A stretch of DNA of 64,000 nt from Amphiura filiformis (Eukaryota > Echinodermata > Ophiuroidea > Amphilepidida > Amphiuridae): the NCBI RefSeq assembly GCF_039555335.1, contig NC_092644.1, positions 45,519,928-45,583,927 on the forward strand, written 5' to 3'. How positions within the stretch are numbered: position 1 is the first letter of the stretch; the number at the start of each line of letters is the position of its first letter. Both the position numbers and the translations under genes were made by a program. The notes under the pieces were generated by a model. The model was given only the letters and a program-made list of their open reading frames with translations, was not told the DNA's origin and did not search any database. Positions 43,221 to 63,925 of this stretch are shown one piece after another.

Positions 43221-44163
43221 ATAATGATAATTAACGAAGTTCGAAAATAAACTGAAAACTGTTATTATATGATGCACATAATTGACGTCTTGAATATCCA
43301 CGAATTACATATTTTCAAGACAAAACTCTTTTCTTTGAGGAACGAAGACGAAGAAAATGCTTGTACACATATATTGTGGGTTACATGAAAACGTCACAAA
43401 TTTAATGTACGCAAACAAATACAACAATGTCACCGTTTATTTCATTGGTGCAAACATGGAAGTAATAGTACTTCCATGGTGCAAAAGATAAGTTACAAAA
43501 CTCACAGTACTAGTGTCCTAACTTTTCTCAACCTGGTTGGGAGGAGAAGTGATCACAAATATGGCAATAAATGGACATGTGCTGACGATTGTAATACATT
43601 GTATATTGTCAGCATTTTACGCTTATAATTATGTATTTTTAGTTTAACGTAGTACATCAAAATTTGGACACGAAAATTATACTAAAACAAGTAAAGTTGT
43701 TGAAAAGAAATGAAGACACTGAGCTGGGCAAAATGCATTGTTGCAACCAGCCAATTTTTGAAAATTGAAGTATCACCACATTATTGTTGCTTACAATCTC
43801 TACTTTAACATATTTATTTCATGTTATTTATGCATATCAATTTTGGGGTTGTCTTGTTTTTGTTTTATTCGTTTTTGCCTATATCTAAAAATCCAATCTC
43901 TAACATTGGCCTTAGTAGATCAGATCATATCATTTATAATTGATTTATGTTCTTAATGTATTATTTGGGTTTGCGAATTACACAGGGCCAGGCAAGTAGA
44001 ATATTATCTATATCTGCTGATATTAAAATTTGGTCTAACACGATATATAAATTGGTTATATTCCTGCAACCATGTGGCAGCCATGTACATTTTTAATCGT
44101 TGGGCATTATATTAACATTCTGTAGTGATGGTAAGTTGTGGTATCACCGGCAGAATCGTTATA
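43221..44163. other. No gene seen
   Basis: AT-rich; a short inverted repeat (GGAAGTAATAGTACTTCC) lies near 43458. Nothing else recognised. Confidence 0.35.
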
Positions 44164-45077
44164 GGGTACACAACTATTTAACAAAATGTAAAATTGTAAA
44201 AAGGTATGAGTAACCTTATTTGTTTTACAAATCTGGACCAATTTGTAGTGTCACACATCATTGCGTTCGGTCACAATGGTTCATTATGTAAAAAAAGAGG
44301 CAGTTTGAAAAGTTGCACCTTAGTCCATAAGAGTCAATTTTCAAACAATACAGTATGTCAGGTCTGTTCATGTGTTTGTAATGGAAATAAAACTGAAAGT
44401 CTAGATGTTCAGTAGTAAATGTGTCCTCCTACACTGTTAACAAGTGCATTACAACGTCGGCGCATGCTGTTTATTAAAGTCCGGATCCGTTGCTGGTTTC
44501 AGCCAAATTCACTAGTGACACGTCCACGAGGTGCTGTCGGCTGATTTTTCACTTCTCCTGTCACCTGAAATATTGTATTGGGCGCAACTCCCATACGACG
44601 AGCAATTTCTTTGGTACATTTTCATCCAGCAAACCTATTGGTCGATTGCGAAGGAAATCGGGCAAACGTGGCATTTTAAAAATTACTTTTCACATGTGAT
44701 GAACTACTGACGATGTATGTATGATCTATTCTCACCGCAGTACATATCCCGCCCAACTCAGGCATTTATCATTAAAGAGAAAAGAATTAAACACTGGCTT
44801 TGTTTTCGAAAAAGAAGAAAAACAAAGATTAAGTTTTCTTTAACGAACACATGAATATTCCTGGCCTACTGTCTTGTTTTAGAGTTGCCTCCTATGGACT
44901 CATCTCTTTTGTTTACATAATGAACCATTGTGACCACATGACGTGTGACGCTATAATTTGGACCAAATGTGTAAAACAAATAAGGCTACCCATACCATTT
45001 TACACGTTTGCATTTCGTCAAATATTTTTCGAGTTATTTTAAAAAGTATTTAGGGGGGACTTATAAGTTGTGGACCC
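44164..45077 (-). mobile_element. Internally deleted Tc1-type transposon
   Basis: TA flanks at 44162-44163 and 45078-45079; long inverted repeats (GGGTACACAAC or GGGTCCACAAC at the tips, then GTAACCTTATTTGTTTTACA and further). On the - strand, 44422-44676 encodes a Tc1-like N-terminus (MPRLPDFLRNRPIGLLDENV, then ARRMGVAPNTIF in another frame) joined directly to a Tc1-like C-terminus (INSMRRRCNALVNSVGGH). The DDE catalytic core is missing and frames shift, so it is a non-autonomous derivative. Confidence 0.75.
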
Positions 45078-45212
45078 TATATATCCAATATTGTGAATGT
45101 CGTAAGTGACATTTTGCTTATTCTGTCAGCTACTTTGAGCTTTTAGGACGAACAAGTCATTTCTTTTATCTAATTAGCCTGTAATAATGCGACACAGTTT
45201 TGCCATTACAGT

Positions 45213-45377
45213 CTTCAAACAACGTGGTCAAAATTGGCCACGTAGTAATTAATTATGCACCTTATCCCTAAATAGTGGTCAGATGTTAATCACAAAAAGG
45301 TCAAAATTTGACCACAATTTAGGGGTAAGGTGAATAGTTAACTACTACGTGGTCAATTTTGACCACGTTGTTTTAAG
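45213..45377. repeat. Foldback repeat with about 70-bp arms
   Basis: CAACGTGGTCAAAATTGGCC at the left is mirrored by GGTCAATTTTGACCACGTTG at the right, and the mirroring continues through CACCTTA(T/C)CCCTAAAT. Short loop. No gene. Confidence 0.85.
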
Positions 45378-46024
45378 AGTGTACCCTCCTCTGCGCATAT
45401 TTCAAAATATCATTATTTCACCAGAAATACCAAAATGTCAAAAAGAATTCTAACGAAAAACAAAACAAAAACAAAACGTGTAACAAAGGAAGATCCAACT
45501 GTTTATTATGTTTGAAAGTGAAATTGGTGATTTTTTTTCTCACGCGATAAATTCACCCGCAAGGCAGTTATTTGAACTTTTGCGAGCGGAGTGTGCTATT
45601 ATACAAATATTATTTGTCTATGAGTGTAATGGTCGAAATATAATCACGAGGTGAAAGATTGATTGTTCCATTCCACGAGCCGGAAGAACGAATTTAAGAC
45701 AGTTAATATTTATTTTATATCACTCGTACATAAATTCTATTACTAAAATACTATTTAAGGTAGGAAATACATTTTTATATCAACATAACACCATGTTTTT
45801 CCGTGATATATTTCACATTTTGGGGTCCACCCTATAACTAAATCGGCGAGTCTAAGAGTCAGCGCACGGCTTGGCGCAGGCGCACTACGGTGCAGCACTA
45901 TGATGGTAAAAACTATCACACGGAGAGACTGATGGTAAAAATGATAAATGGCAATCAACCAATGAACTGTCTAGAATTTATGTATGAGTGATATAATACC
46001 CTCTGTGAGGAGTTGGTGTTTTCA
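45378..46024. other. No gene seen
   Basis: AT-rich, ending just before the next inverted-repeat element. Confidence 0.35.
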
Positions 46025-46029
46025 GTCAA

Positions 46030-46859
46030 CAGTGGACTTCGGTTGTATATATAAATGCGCATATATAAATGCGCACGTGACATCTACAAGTCGCCATACC
46101 GTATTAAACGATATAAGGTACCCGGATGTACATAAACTCCCCGTGCAAAAGTATAGGGAAAATGACAGGTCGCAAGGAAAATTGCTTTTGCAAAATAGTG
46201 GCATTGATTGCAAAGGGTAAAATAACTTGACCCGAAAGATAAACTCTTTATTAACGTTTTCTATCACGGAAAAACAAAATGAACTGCGGAAAAGCTAGAT
46301 ATCGCTGATTTACAAACTTATATTTCATAATTTCCGTGCTAAATGGGCGTGCCAATTGGCCATATCTATGACGTAGTGCTGGTTTCATACTATCATGCTG
46401 CTTGCCGCCGAGCGACGTGACACACGCGCATTGTAGACAAACAGACACAATCAAGACTTGTGAATGGCTGATAAGTCATGCCTCTTGTCGCAACGCCATG
46501 AAAGTATGAAAGGGGACAAGGTCAGAACTGTGCAGGCGGCGGATGACATGATCGAGCCGGCAACTTGTGAAACCGCCCGGTTCATTATCGAACCCCAACG
46601 GTTTTAGCTTGTATTTATATTTTTTATCAACATAGGCCTATTTGTTTGTGATATTTCAAGCGTTTTAAAATTTCAAAATAATCCCATTCACGGTTGACGA
46701 TGAAAATTTACTGAATTTAGAGAATGCAATGCGGCCACCACCTGGAACTGTGGTCGCAATTTCAGTGATTGACAGTGAGGTAACACGAACATGGCACTGG
46801 CCATCTGGTCACGTGTGCATTTATATATGCGCATTTATATATACAACCGAAGTCCACTG
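46030..46859. mobile_element. 830-bp inverted-repeat element, 5-bp duplication
   Basis: The ends CAGTGGACTTCGGTTGTATA are mirrored at the right over about 50 bases. The arms contain tandem TATAAATGCGCA. GTCAA lies at 46025-46029 and 46860-46864. No ORF. Superfamily not assigned. Confidence 0.8.
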
Positions 46860-46864
46860 GTCAA

Positions 46865-48129
46865 TAGAGAGTTTGCGATTTCCAAACGCAGTGATCGTAC
46901 GCTCGTCTATCTATTCAAGATCACTCTCCTGTGACGGAGCGAGGGCGATTATTTAGCCAGTATTGAAGATTCTGTACGTACGAAATAAACGTATAGGCGA
47001 GGTAGAAAATGCAAAAGATATGTCCGTTTTACAAAAGATATTCAATTCAAGGATATTGAACATACGAAGGAAAGTGTAACTATTAATATGATTCAATTTT
47101 GAATCATTATAATAAAGCAACAGTGAGGTGTGAACATTTGACATCATACGTGCGATTCATACGTACAGATTGTCCATTGAAATGCGTGTGAGATCGGCCG
47201 TATATTAAAAAACATATTGCAATTGACATCTTTGACACAAACATACGGAGTAACGCACGGTGTAAGTTGAAATTACATGTACGTCGGTGATCGTGCAACG
47301 TGACTAATTCTACCGAAATATTGATTTAGTCGCGGATCGTGCAAAGTGACTAATTCTACCGAAATATTGATTTTGTAGCAAATTTTGGTCAAAAGCATTT
47401 GAGGTCACAAGAGGACCGAACACCGTATGCAAAATTGTTTGCAGCCTCAAGCGATACATACGTGCGGATATGAACGCACGTAACGCGTACAGAACATCGC
47501 AATCTCTCCAATACCACCAGTAAAAAATCCCCCACACGATTTATTTTAGATCGAGAACAGTAATTAAAACGCTGATTAAAACAACTTTAAAGGTTATAAT
47601 CACACATAGATATGGACAGTCTTAATCAAATTCATATTTATGAACAAAATTACATTTCGTAGCAAATAAATGATTCAATAGAATAGATACATGCACATAG
47701 AACATTGAGTTTTTACATTATCTTAATAAATCAATTTACGTAATAAATGTCTTTGTTTAACACTCACACACCTCTCATTAATATTAAAATACTTCAACTT
47801 ATTCCAAGACTTAAACTTAGTCTTGTATTACATTACACTTTTATTAATGTTAACATTAACATTGCAAATGAAAATGCACGCAACTACTTTTTATCGCGCT
47901 ATGCAGTGTATAGTAATCGGTAAAAACGAGTGTCCTGAAGAAAATTCGATCTAAATCGGTTCTCATTCTTGTCCATTTTTATTATACATGTATTCAAACT
48001 TGACATTCCACCTGTAAAATAAGCTATATTTGCCCTGACTACAATATTGAGACGTAACTAGAATTTTTAAACATTAGTAACTTTGTAAGCAAGTCACCGA
48101 CAGTAGAGGGCAAAACCTGCATCTTCTGC
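46865..48129. other. No gene seen, one 46-bp tandem duplication
   Basis: GTGCAA(C/A)GTGACTAATTCTA occurs at 47293 and 47339 (unit 46 bases, 47284-47378). 46880-47500 has many CGTACG/CGTGCG words. No recognisable coding sequence. Confidence 0.4.
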
Positions 48130-48510
48130 ATAAACTGCCGTGTACATGGACACCTGTCAGGGGCGTAGCAAGCGGAGGGACAGGGTGGACAAGTCCATGG
48201 GCCCCGAGGGTTCAGGGCCTTGCTCCTTGTCCATGGGCCCCTGATGCTCTTGCTACGCCCCTGACACCTGTTTAGACCCTACTTCATAGTGGATCGCGGG
48301 AGGCGGTCAAATTTGTGCCCCTGTACCCACATATTATTCCACAGTTAAAACCCTCCTTCTACGTGGATTAAAATCTAATACTGCCAATAATATTTTAAGT
48401 CACTTATTCCTTTTCATATAATTCGTTGTATATATCATTCGTTTTCTTTTCATTACAAATTCATTCCCCACATCGCATCCAAATCAAAATAGTATTCTGA
48501 CATATTCTGA
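48130..48510. repeat. Duplicated 390-bp block, copy A
   Basis: Nearly identical to 50622-51022, including GGATCGCGGGAGGCGGTCAA and a nested hAT miniature element with the same target duplication in both copies. The block was therefore copied as a whole. Confidence 0.85.
48158..48263. mobile_element. 106-bp hAT miniature element (copy A)
   Basis: CAGGGGCGTAGCAAG and its complement at the ends; 8-bp duplication ACACCTGT at 48150-48157 and 48264-48271. The interior is also self-complementary (GTCCATGGGCCCC and GGGGCCCATGGAC type). No ORF. Confidence 0.85.
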
Positions 48511-49229
48511 CATAGTTCAGACATTCTGACATAGAATCAGGGCTTACTAGACGTCCGGAAGAGTTGCCATCTTTTCTCATTGAACGTGTTACAGCTTTTC
48601 GTATATATACCTGAAGTCAAACATTTTGACGGTGAAAAGCGAAATGGAATAGTCGTGCAAATGTTTATGATGCACATTATATCCATCATTAATATATTCT
48701 CGTTCATTAATTGGTTAAACGAGTATCATGTGACCAAAAATAGTTTTAACTGTTTTGCAAAGCAATCGAAAAGCCGATTGATAAGGGATTGATAATAGTA
48801 GTACTATTGCCGTATGACCTCGATGCTATGTCGCAATTCCTAGTGGTCGGTGCAACTCGCCAAGTACGCGGGATTTTAATACCGGTTTCGGGGTATTAGT
48901 ATACGGTATAGAAAGTCCTGTTGTCTTGCGAAGCACACAAGCAGACGCACAGAACAGCAGTTAAAATACGGCGGTTTCATGGTATAATCTGAGTTCAGTA
49001 TCAGGATCAGTATCTTAATATTGATGGTGAAAGAACAGAGAACATGGTTTCTCGCCCGGGTTACTCGTTTCACGGCGGTATTGTATTAGAGGTTACAACA
49101 TTTTCACTGTAAGCTTTAGCCATTCAAAACAAGGCCCGAGCCTAGCCTTTACTAGGCCTAGCCTACAAGTATGCGTTTATAATATTTAACCAATCAATGA
49201 ACAAAGAATATATTAATGAAGGATATAAA
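48511..49229. other. No gene seen
   Basis: Short frames at 48580-48792 and 48876-49073 without features. Confidence 0.35.
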
Positions 49230-49388
49230 AAATATTTACGGCTCTAAATTCGGGATCTAGTGGAATCTATTGCATAGGTCCCCTCAGTGAACTGTAGACC
49301 GTGAGCCTACTATCTTATATATAGTAGGCCCACGGTCTCCAGTTCACCTCGAGGACCACCAGATCCCGAATCTAGAGCAGTAAATATC
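49230..49388. repeat. Foldback repeat with about 75-bp arms
   Basis: AAATATTTACGGCTCTAAAT and GTAGACCGTGAGCCTACTAT at the left pair with the right half (ATAGTAGGCCCACGGTCTCC to AGCAGTAAATATCT). Centre TATATA. Confidence 0.8.
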
Positions 49389-49933
49389 TGTATACTAGTC
49401 CCTGGTAACATTTATACATTACAAATTTTTACAATAAAACACATGTCGATTTAAACGACAAAGATGGTCTGATTGACAGATCTGTTTTCCAAAAAGTACC
49501 GTATATGCCACCTTGTGTCAATATCCTTGAATATTGCCATGGCAACCATGTGAGGGAACAGATGCGTATAATCCAAAATTGCACATTCATTGAAAATGTT
49601 GCTTTTGTTATTATACTCCTAGAGTATTGGACATCCTTCTACCATGTCTACCGTCCATACTGTTCAAGAATTTGAGTTATTGTCTTCCAAAAAAGGGTGT
49701 AGTTTGTTTTTGCGACAATACTTCATACCTATTACAATCTACGTTTTCAACTTTGATTCACAAGATCATATACCCGTTAAGCAATGACCCGTCATAGACA
49801 TGATCAGGGATTACCATAAAGAAGGGTTTACTATTTACCCATTCACCTTTTCAAGGAATTGTTTGAGATACAGTCGTGTATTCATCAGCTGTTAAGTAGT
49901 GTCAGATGGTGATGTACGACGTTTCTACAAATA
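49389..49933. other. No gene seen
   Basis: AT-rich spacer before a Tc1-like end. Confidence 0.35.
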
Positions 49934-50621
49934 CTAAACAAAAGTATTGCAACATCGTTGAAAAAAGAAGAATTCAACAAATTGTATGACATTCATTCAC
50001 TATCCTGGTAAATTCACATTACGTACAAGATGTCAATGTTCTATGCATGAAATAATTAAGATTAGGCTAATGAAGATTGGGCTAATCAATAGAATGTGTT
50101 CACTGCGGTGACATACATTGCGCATATTCTAGTGCTAACAATGGTGGAAGGAAGAAAATCCGTTTGAACATAGAGAGGAATAACATTAGCCCACCAAATA
50201 TCCAGGTAACTTGAAAATGGTTTCGTTTCTGCAACGTAAGGCAAATGGTGGTGGTAGAATGATTCACGGATGTGTCAGATGGACGAGATCAACAGCAAAC
50301 GACAAATGTCCTTCAAGTTCTTGGGTCTCAGAAGAACGAAAGTTTACGTGACTACCCCATATGACATTCGATGACCTTGAATCACACCATAACATTATTG
50401 CGTGTGTTCATTACGTGTCTAAATGTTATGTTGTCATTCATGGAGTAACCACGTGATTCCTTATTATTACAACTGATATTCCCGAGTCCCACATTCTTTG
50501 CCAAAAACGTCGGCCGTCTTTGACTGTTGTTTCGTCCAAGTTCTGCTTCCGTACAACATTCTTCCAAATTTGTGATACGTTACAGAAATCAATAAACCAT
50601 TTGAGACAAATCTACATGCAT

Positions 50622-51022
50622 CTGGACATATAAACTGTCGTGTACATGGACACCTGTCAGGGGCGTAGCAAGCGGAGAGACAGGGTGGACGAAGTCCATG
50701 GGCCCCGAGGGTTCAGGGCCTTGCTCCTTGTCCATGGGCCCCTGATGCTCTTGCTACGCCCCTGACACCTGTTTATACCCTACTTCATAGTGGATCGCGG
50801 GAGGCGGTCAAATTTGTGCCCCTATACCCACATATTATTCCACACACAGTTAAAACCCTCCTTCTACGTGGATTAAAATCTAATACTTCCAATAATAGTT
50901 TAAGTCACTTATTCCTTTTCATATAATTCGTTGTATATATCATTAGTTTTCTTTTCATTACAAATGCATTCCCCACATCGTATCCAAATCAAAATAGTAT
51001 TCTGACATATTCTGAAATAGTT
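50622..51022. repeat. Duplicated 390-bp block, copy B
   Basis: Sister of 48130-48510, lying within the Tc1-like element. Confidence 0.85.
50658..50764. mobile_element. 107-bp hAT miniature element (copy B)
   Basis: Same ends and the same ACACCTGT duplication (50650-50657, 50765-50772) as copy A. Confidence 0.85.
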
Positions 51023-51262
51023 GTATTTGGACATTTTGTGGACGTACATTCCTTCCTTTCCGCGTTCAAACGGATTTCCGCCACACGTATGTTGTCACCG
51101 TAGATAACACCTTCCATCCATTGATTAGTCTGATCATACTTATATCTTGCAAAGAACATTATCATCTAGTACATAATGTGAAATCGACAGGATATTGGAT
51201 GAATATTCAATTCAGTTTGTCGAATTCTTCATTTTCAGCGATTTTGCAATACTTTCGTTTAG

Positions 51263-52852
51263 TGTGTGTATAGATGTTTTAGATATTGTCCGTCACACCA
51301 AAATATTTCTAAAGATGTTGATTTATGTAATATTTCCTTTTTTTCGACATGTGAGATCCACAAAGAAGGAACGCATAGGTAATGGCTATACAAGTTAGCG
51401 TTTCAAATGTTCACATGACTACAGTGTATGAAAGAGTGGTATTTTACGTTTCCAATTTACATAATTTCATACCTTACTAATACTACTTTAAAGTGGACTA
51501 TTGCATCGAGTAATTTGAAAAATAATATTCTCAACAGCCAAATGGCATTCTTTACGAATTCAGAGTAACTTTGACGTAATTCTTATTAACAAACATACGA
51601 ATCTAACATAATTATGTGAGCAAGAACCACTTCACATAACGTTACCACAGTGTTATCGACTGTTTGCTAAACGGCGTCGATATAATTTTATGAATAATGA
51701 ACATAATCGTAAAATGTCATAGAAAATCAACAGGCCATTTTAAAGTTTAATTTTTTACAACTAACACAGCATACGAAACGACATTTAGAATATTATATTT
51801 CTTGTAATCTACAAACTCTGTTAATGTCCTATGAAACTATCAAAATACATAAATATATTAACTGTTATCGGGAAAATACTCTTTTTTGAAAAATGCCTTG
51901 ATATTTTCCTTACAGTTGGATAAGGGTTCACAACTTTTTACAGCTTGATCAGACACTGCTTACTTCAAATATAAATAGCATTTACATTTTGACTGCAGGT
52001 CTTACCTAAGTAATCCCTGAATTATATTGTCATGGAACGGTCATTGGTACCTTTTTAGGTCGAAAGGATTTCAATTGCTACACATGTAAAATAAAGCTAT
52101 ACTTATAATAGTTCTTCAGTGCTTATGCACTCATTAGGAGCGTTACAAATTACTACAACATTCAGTGATTTTTAACATAGTACAAATTTGGATAAATAAA
52201 CAAAATCATTTTTGCAAGCAAACATTGTTTTACAAATTATCCATAATATTGTTAGAAAAACAAATTCAACTGATCTTGTTCTTTTAAATTTTCTACGGAC
52301 GAAATTTAATTCGCCCTAATAACAATATTGTATTGTTTTCACTATGAGCAGGTCTTGTAATGAACGAGACCTCGTCGTGTTTTTAACATCTTGCGCCAAA
52401 ATATCAGTAGTTTAGATCGATGTTAGCGATGATTTATCTAAAGACGTTGGGCTACTAATACTTGTTTTTTTGTTGTGGTGGACGGACCTTGTAACATCTC
52501 CTTTAGTAAAATTTATATGTCCGTCATAATTGATTTAATACTATAGTAGGTTTAGAGCCAGGCTGCCACCTCATGCAGGACAGATTACATTCATTGGCAG
52601 AAAGGTTTATGGACATGAATGCATTGAAACAAATACATCTAAAATCAAAACAAATAAGCTTTGTCAACAATCATGACGATTGGATTGAGCACTTGTGTCA
52701 TCAAACTACTTTAATTCTTCTTCAAAATTGAAATGATAGGAGGTGACCTCCTGGCTGAATTATGATCATGTGGATGGCGTGTATAATAGCAGCGAACTTG
52801 GTATCTAAATACATATTACCCTTAAACCTTAATTTCTATCTATATATGTTTC
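51263..52852. other. 3' flank of the TRPC gene
   Basis: AT-rich. It would contain the 3' UTR of the channel gene on the - strand; no confident polyadenylation signal chosen. No other gene seen. Confidence 0.35.
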
Positions 52853-60972
<8,120 letters not shown>

Positions 60973-61640
60973 CTGAAGTAAAGAAAATAACATAAACATA
61001 GATATACGTTAATCGGAGAAAATGTGATCTGTAGAGATAATTTGTGCATTACATTATTTAAATTAGGAGAGACAAACGTATTCTATAAAACTGACACCAC
61101 ATAATATGAAAATTATTCTGCGAGCATGTTGATTGGTTTGGCCTATCTTGTTTGTTTGTATGTAAACAAGGAGAAGAAACACAGTTCAAGGAACTATTCC
61201 CAAGCCACCTTCACAGGAGGAAACTACAATGGAGTTCTCATCATAAAAAGGGTGAAATAAGGCTCCGAAGGTGACAGAGCTGGTGTTATACTAATGAATA
61301 ACTTCTGCAGCTTTATGGATTATAAATTGTTAGTCCAACATACAATGACAGGGACATATAATTGTAAGAAAGACTCGTGGACACGTTTGTGTTTGTTTGT
61401 TTGTTTGCTTGTTTGTTTGTTTGATTTCTTCTTTAGCCTGGGACACTCAATCAGTTGAAAACACAATTAATAATTTGTTCTTCCTTGAGGCACAGGGAAA
61501 GGGGTTTTCCGACGATGCTACATTATTTAGCCCGAATATTCATTATAAGTGGCATTATTGATGTTACACTAAGATCACCTGACACTCAGATTGTAAGTAA
61601 CTAGTCAGATTATTATAATAATACTTCCACTAATTCGCAA
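60973..61640. other. No gene seen; GTTT microsatellite
   Basis: Probably TRPC intron. GTTT repeats lie at 61389-61425. Nothing else recognised. Confidence 0.45.
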
Positions 61641-62127
61641 AAAGATCAGAACTCGACCGGTGGTCGACCGCCGGTTTCGGGCGGTTACCTCCCCGGTTGG
61701 GGCCTGTTTCTATTGTACCGGTGGTCGAGTTTTGATTTCATCCCCAACCTTTCTACGTAGACGGTCAATATAAACACATCCAACTCCAATCGGATATCCT
61801 GGTTTCAACCAAATCTAAATTGCACCCACTTATTGATCTGTCAAACTCTTGTACTTCCATCACGTCTTTACTTAACCCAAATGAAGACAAATCAGTCCAG
61901 TCAATAGTAGACTGGTTGTCTTCATGGGTTAGATCAAGACATAATGGAAACATTAGAGAATGAATTTGGAGAAAACCTTCTGATAATTACAAACACTCGC
62001 TGAGCATCAAGACCTTCCCTCCTGAGCTCAATCATCTGAAATTACTCGAGCGTGAGTCACCCAGGCTGGTGGCTCAGCATAGTATTTTATTAACAGAAGG
62101 TTTTCTCCAAATTCGTTTCCTAATGAA
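61641..62127. repeat. Two foldback structures
   Basis: At 61647-61740, TCAGAACTCGACC pairs with GGTGGTCGAGTTTTGA around a GC-rich core (ACCGCCCGAAACCGGCGG type). At 61960-62122, GAATTTGGAGAAAACCTTCT pairs with its inverse AGAAGGTTTTCTCCAAATTC. The 189-base frame between them is an artefact. Confidence 0.65.
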
Positions 62128-62350
62128 TAGGGTTTCAAAGAGCACTAATCATTGGGCGGAATTAAACCCGGGACCCGGGCCCGGGACCTCCGATAACAAT
62201 TGGAAGTGTTTGTATACAGAAAGGGCGGGAAAAAGGTAGCTTACTTCATTATAAAAATGAATTATGATGTCTGCACTTTAATTAGCATTGGGTTAGATCT
62301 TATGCTCCCCTTACTGTTTTTTGACAATATCGTTATATTGAATAGATATT
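62128..62350. repeat. Interspersed repeat shared with 55840-56090
   Basis: See the sister copy. Here the C/G core is expanded to GGGACCCGGGCCCGGGACC. Confidence 0.55.
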
Positions 62351-63583
62351 GTATTTTAATACATCATTCAGAAATGTAATCATGTGGGCGCGGTCTGCTA
62401 CGCACAAGTCAATTCATTTTTGCTTCCCGGTTTTATTCCATATTTATGGCTTAAAATGTGTCAGTCAGTTCAATAGGATAATATATTATTCATAACACTT
62501 CCCGTATATATCTAAATTAACCTCTGCTAATGGCTAAGTCTATATATCTATGTGAGGGCAAGCGATAACGCCCAAATATTTCCCCATTTTAACGTAACCA
62601 CAGCTGGGGCATTAGGCGAAGTGTCGTTCCTATTAAACAGGCGCCAAAATAGCAAACCACTATGGCACGGTTATTACTGTTTAACACGCTGTAAGTGATC
62701 AGAATGACAGGGTGTGGATTTAAATCAGACCTTGACAATATAAATGCAGTATCTTCTAATACATAACAAAATCGACCATGTCCTTTGACTCGGTAGATTT
62801 ATTTATCAGTCTGTTTTCAAAGTACAAGTATGAAATGAATAAGTAAATCAAATACCAGTATCTGTCGGTAATTTACAATGCAGATATTACATTATTTTTA
62901 GTTTAGGAAGGCGGAGGCAATGCACAGTAAGAGCCATCTTTTTTTGTGGACTTCAACTTTGAGAACTTTGGTTTGGGTGGGGATGTACGGCTGGGACTTT
63001 AAACCAAATTTGACGTAAAAACATACCCGAAATTATACAAATTTGCTTCGTGAAAATTGTGAAAAAAAAACCACACCCTTTTTAAACCAATTTTTAATGA
63101 AATTGAGGGCCATTAATAAACTAAAATGACTGAAAATGCAGCTGAGTATAAACTAAATGGCTGAAAATACACCCTGGATCAGCAACACATCCTAATATCC
63201 ACTACGAATCTCCGGGAGGAGAGTCCAATGCAATAAAAAAGTAGAGCTTATTAGATAAATGTAATAGTGGCGTTCATTTTATTGCTTCTGCTGAAAGTAC
63301 ATATCACATAATTACCAATCTGAAGAAAGGTATAATATTTACATGAAATGGACTACTATTTATATTTCTAATTAATGTACGCTCGAGCGTTAAAAATAGG
63401 CCTTTTTACCGCGCCTTTGAACATCATTTATGAACGATTTCCACTTCAAAACACACCCTAATGCACCCCAACCATCACCTACACGTTTCTGTCACCCACA
63501 AAAAACATCCAACTTAAACCCCTAAAACGCACACTACCCAAACCACCACCCCAAAGACAAACGACAAAGATAAAAGCAACACA
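62351..63583. other. No gene seen
   Basis: AT-rich, unassigned. A TRPC 5' exon shorter than 60 codons could hide here, but I could not find one. Confidence 0.35.
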
Positions 63584-63587
63584 TTAA

Positions 63588-63925
63588 AGGAGTATTTCGT
63601 GATCCTGGCATCCTCTTTTTATAACATTTTTCAGTAGATATTCACGAAAAAAGCTTATTGCCAAAATTTCAGTTGATTCCGATTTTGCGTTTGCGAGTTA
63701 TGCATGATTATGTGTATTACACTTCTCCATAGACAATGTGTTGTAATTTCGTTCTGGTATACCAGAACGAAATTCACATTTCACGATATCTTTGCTAAAC
63801 GAATTAAGCTGCAAGAAATTTTTTGTACATAAACATTATGTAGCCAGAGGTTTCCAGTGATATAAAAATCTCAACTTTTTTTTGAGAAAAGTGGGGGATG
63901 ATGCTGTGGATCACGAAATGCCCTT
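63588..63925. mobile_element. TTAA-flanked miniature element with central palindrome
   Basis: TTAA lies at 63584-63587 and 63926-63929. The ends AGGAGTATTTCGTGATCC and, from the right, AAGGGCATTTCGTGATCC are inverted. A perfect 30-base palindrome (AATTTCGTTCTGGTA and its complement) is at 63745-63774. Same architecture as 55460-55829. No ORF. Confidence 0.85.

Larger units (their letters stand above)
49934..51262. mobile_element. Tc1-like element with 60-bp inverted repeats
   Basis: CTAAACAAAAGTATTGCAAC at the left and CTAAACGAAAGTATTGCAAA from the right continue to GAAGAATTC(A/G)ACAAA. TA flanks the left (49932-49933); the right flank has changed to TG. The 1.33-kb length and target fit Tc1/mariner. 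A decayed - strand frame at 50382-50567 could be transposase, but I cannot confirm it. The duplicated block 50622-51022 sits inside. Confidence 0.65.

Noticed and set aside
46030-46859. ProtoRAG/Transib relationship because of the 5-bp duplication
   Set aside because: The ends are CAGTGGAC, not the CACTATG/CACAGTG-type heptamer, and no RAG1-like frame exists.
50382-50567. Tc1 transposase frame inside 49934-51262
   Set aside because: Only faint resemblance (NNVMV near the end). Not enough to call a transposase domain.
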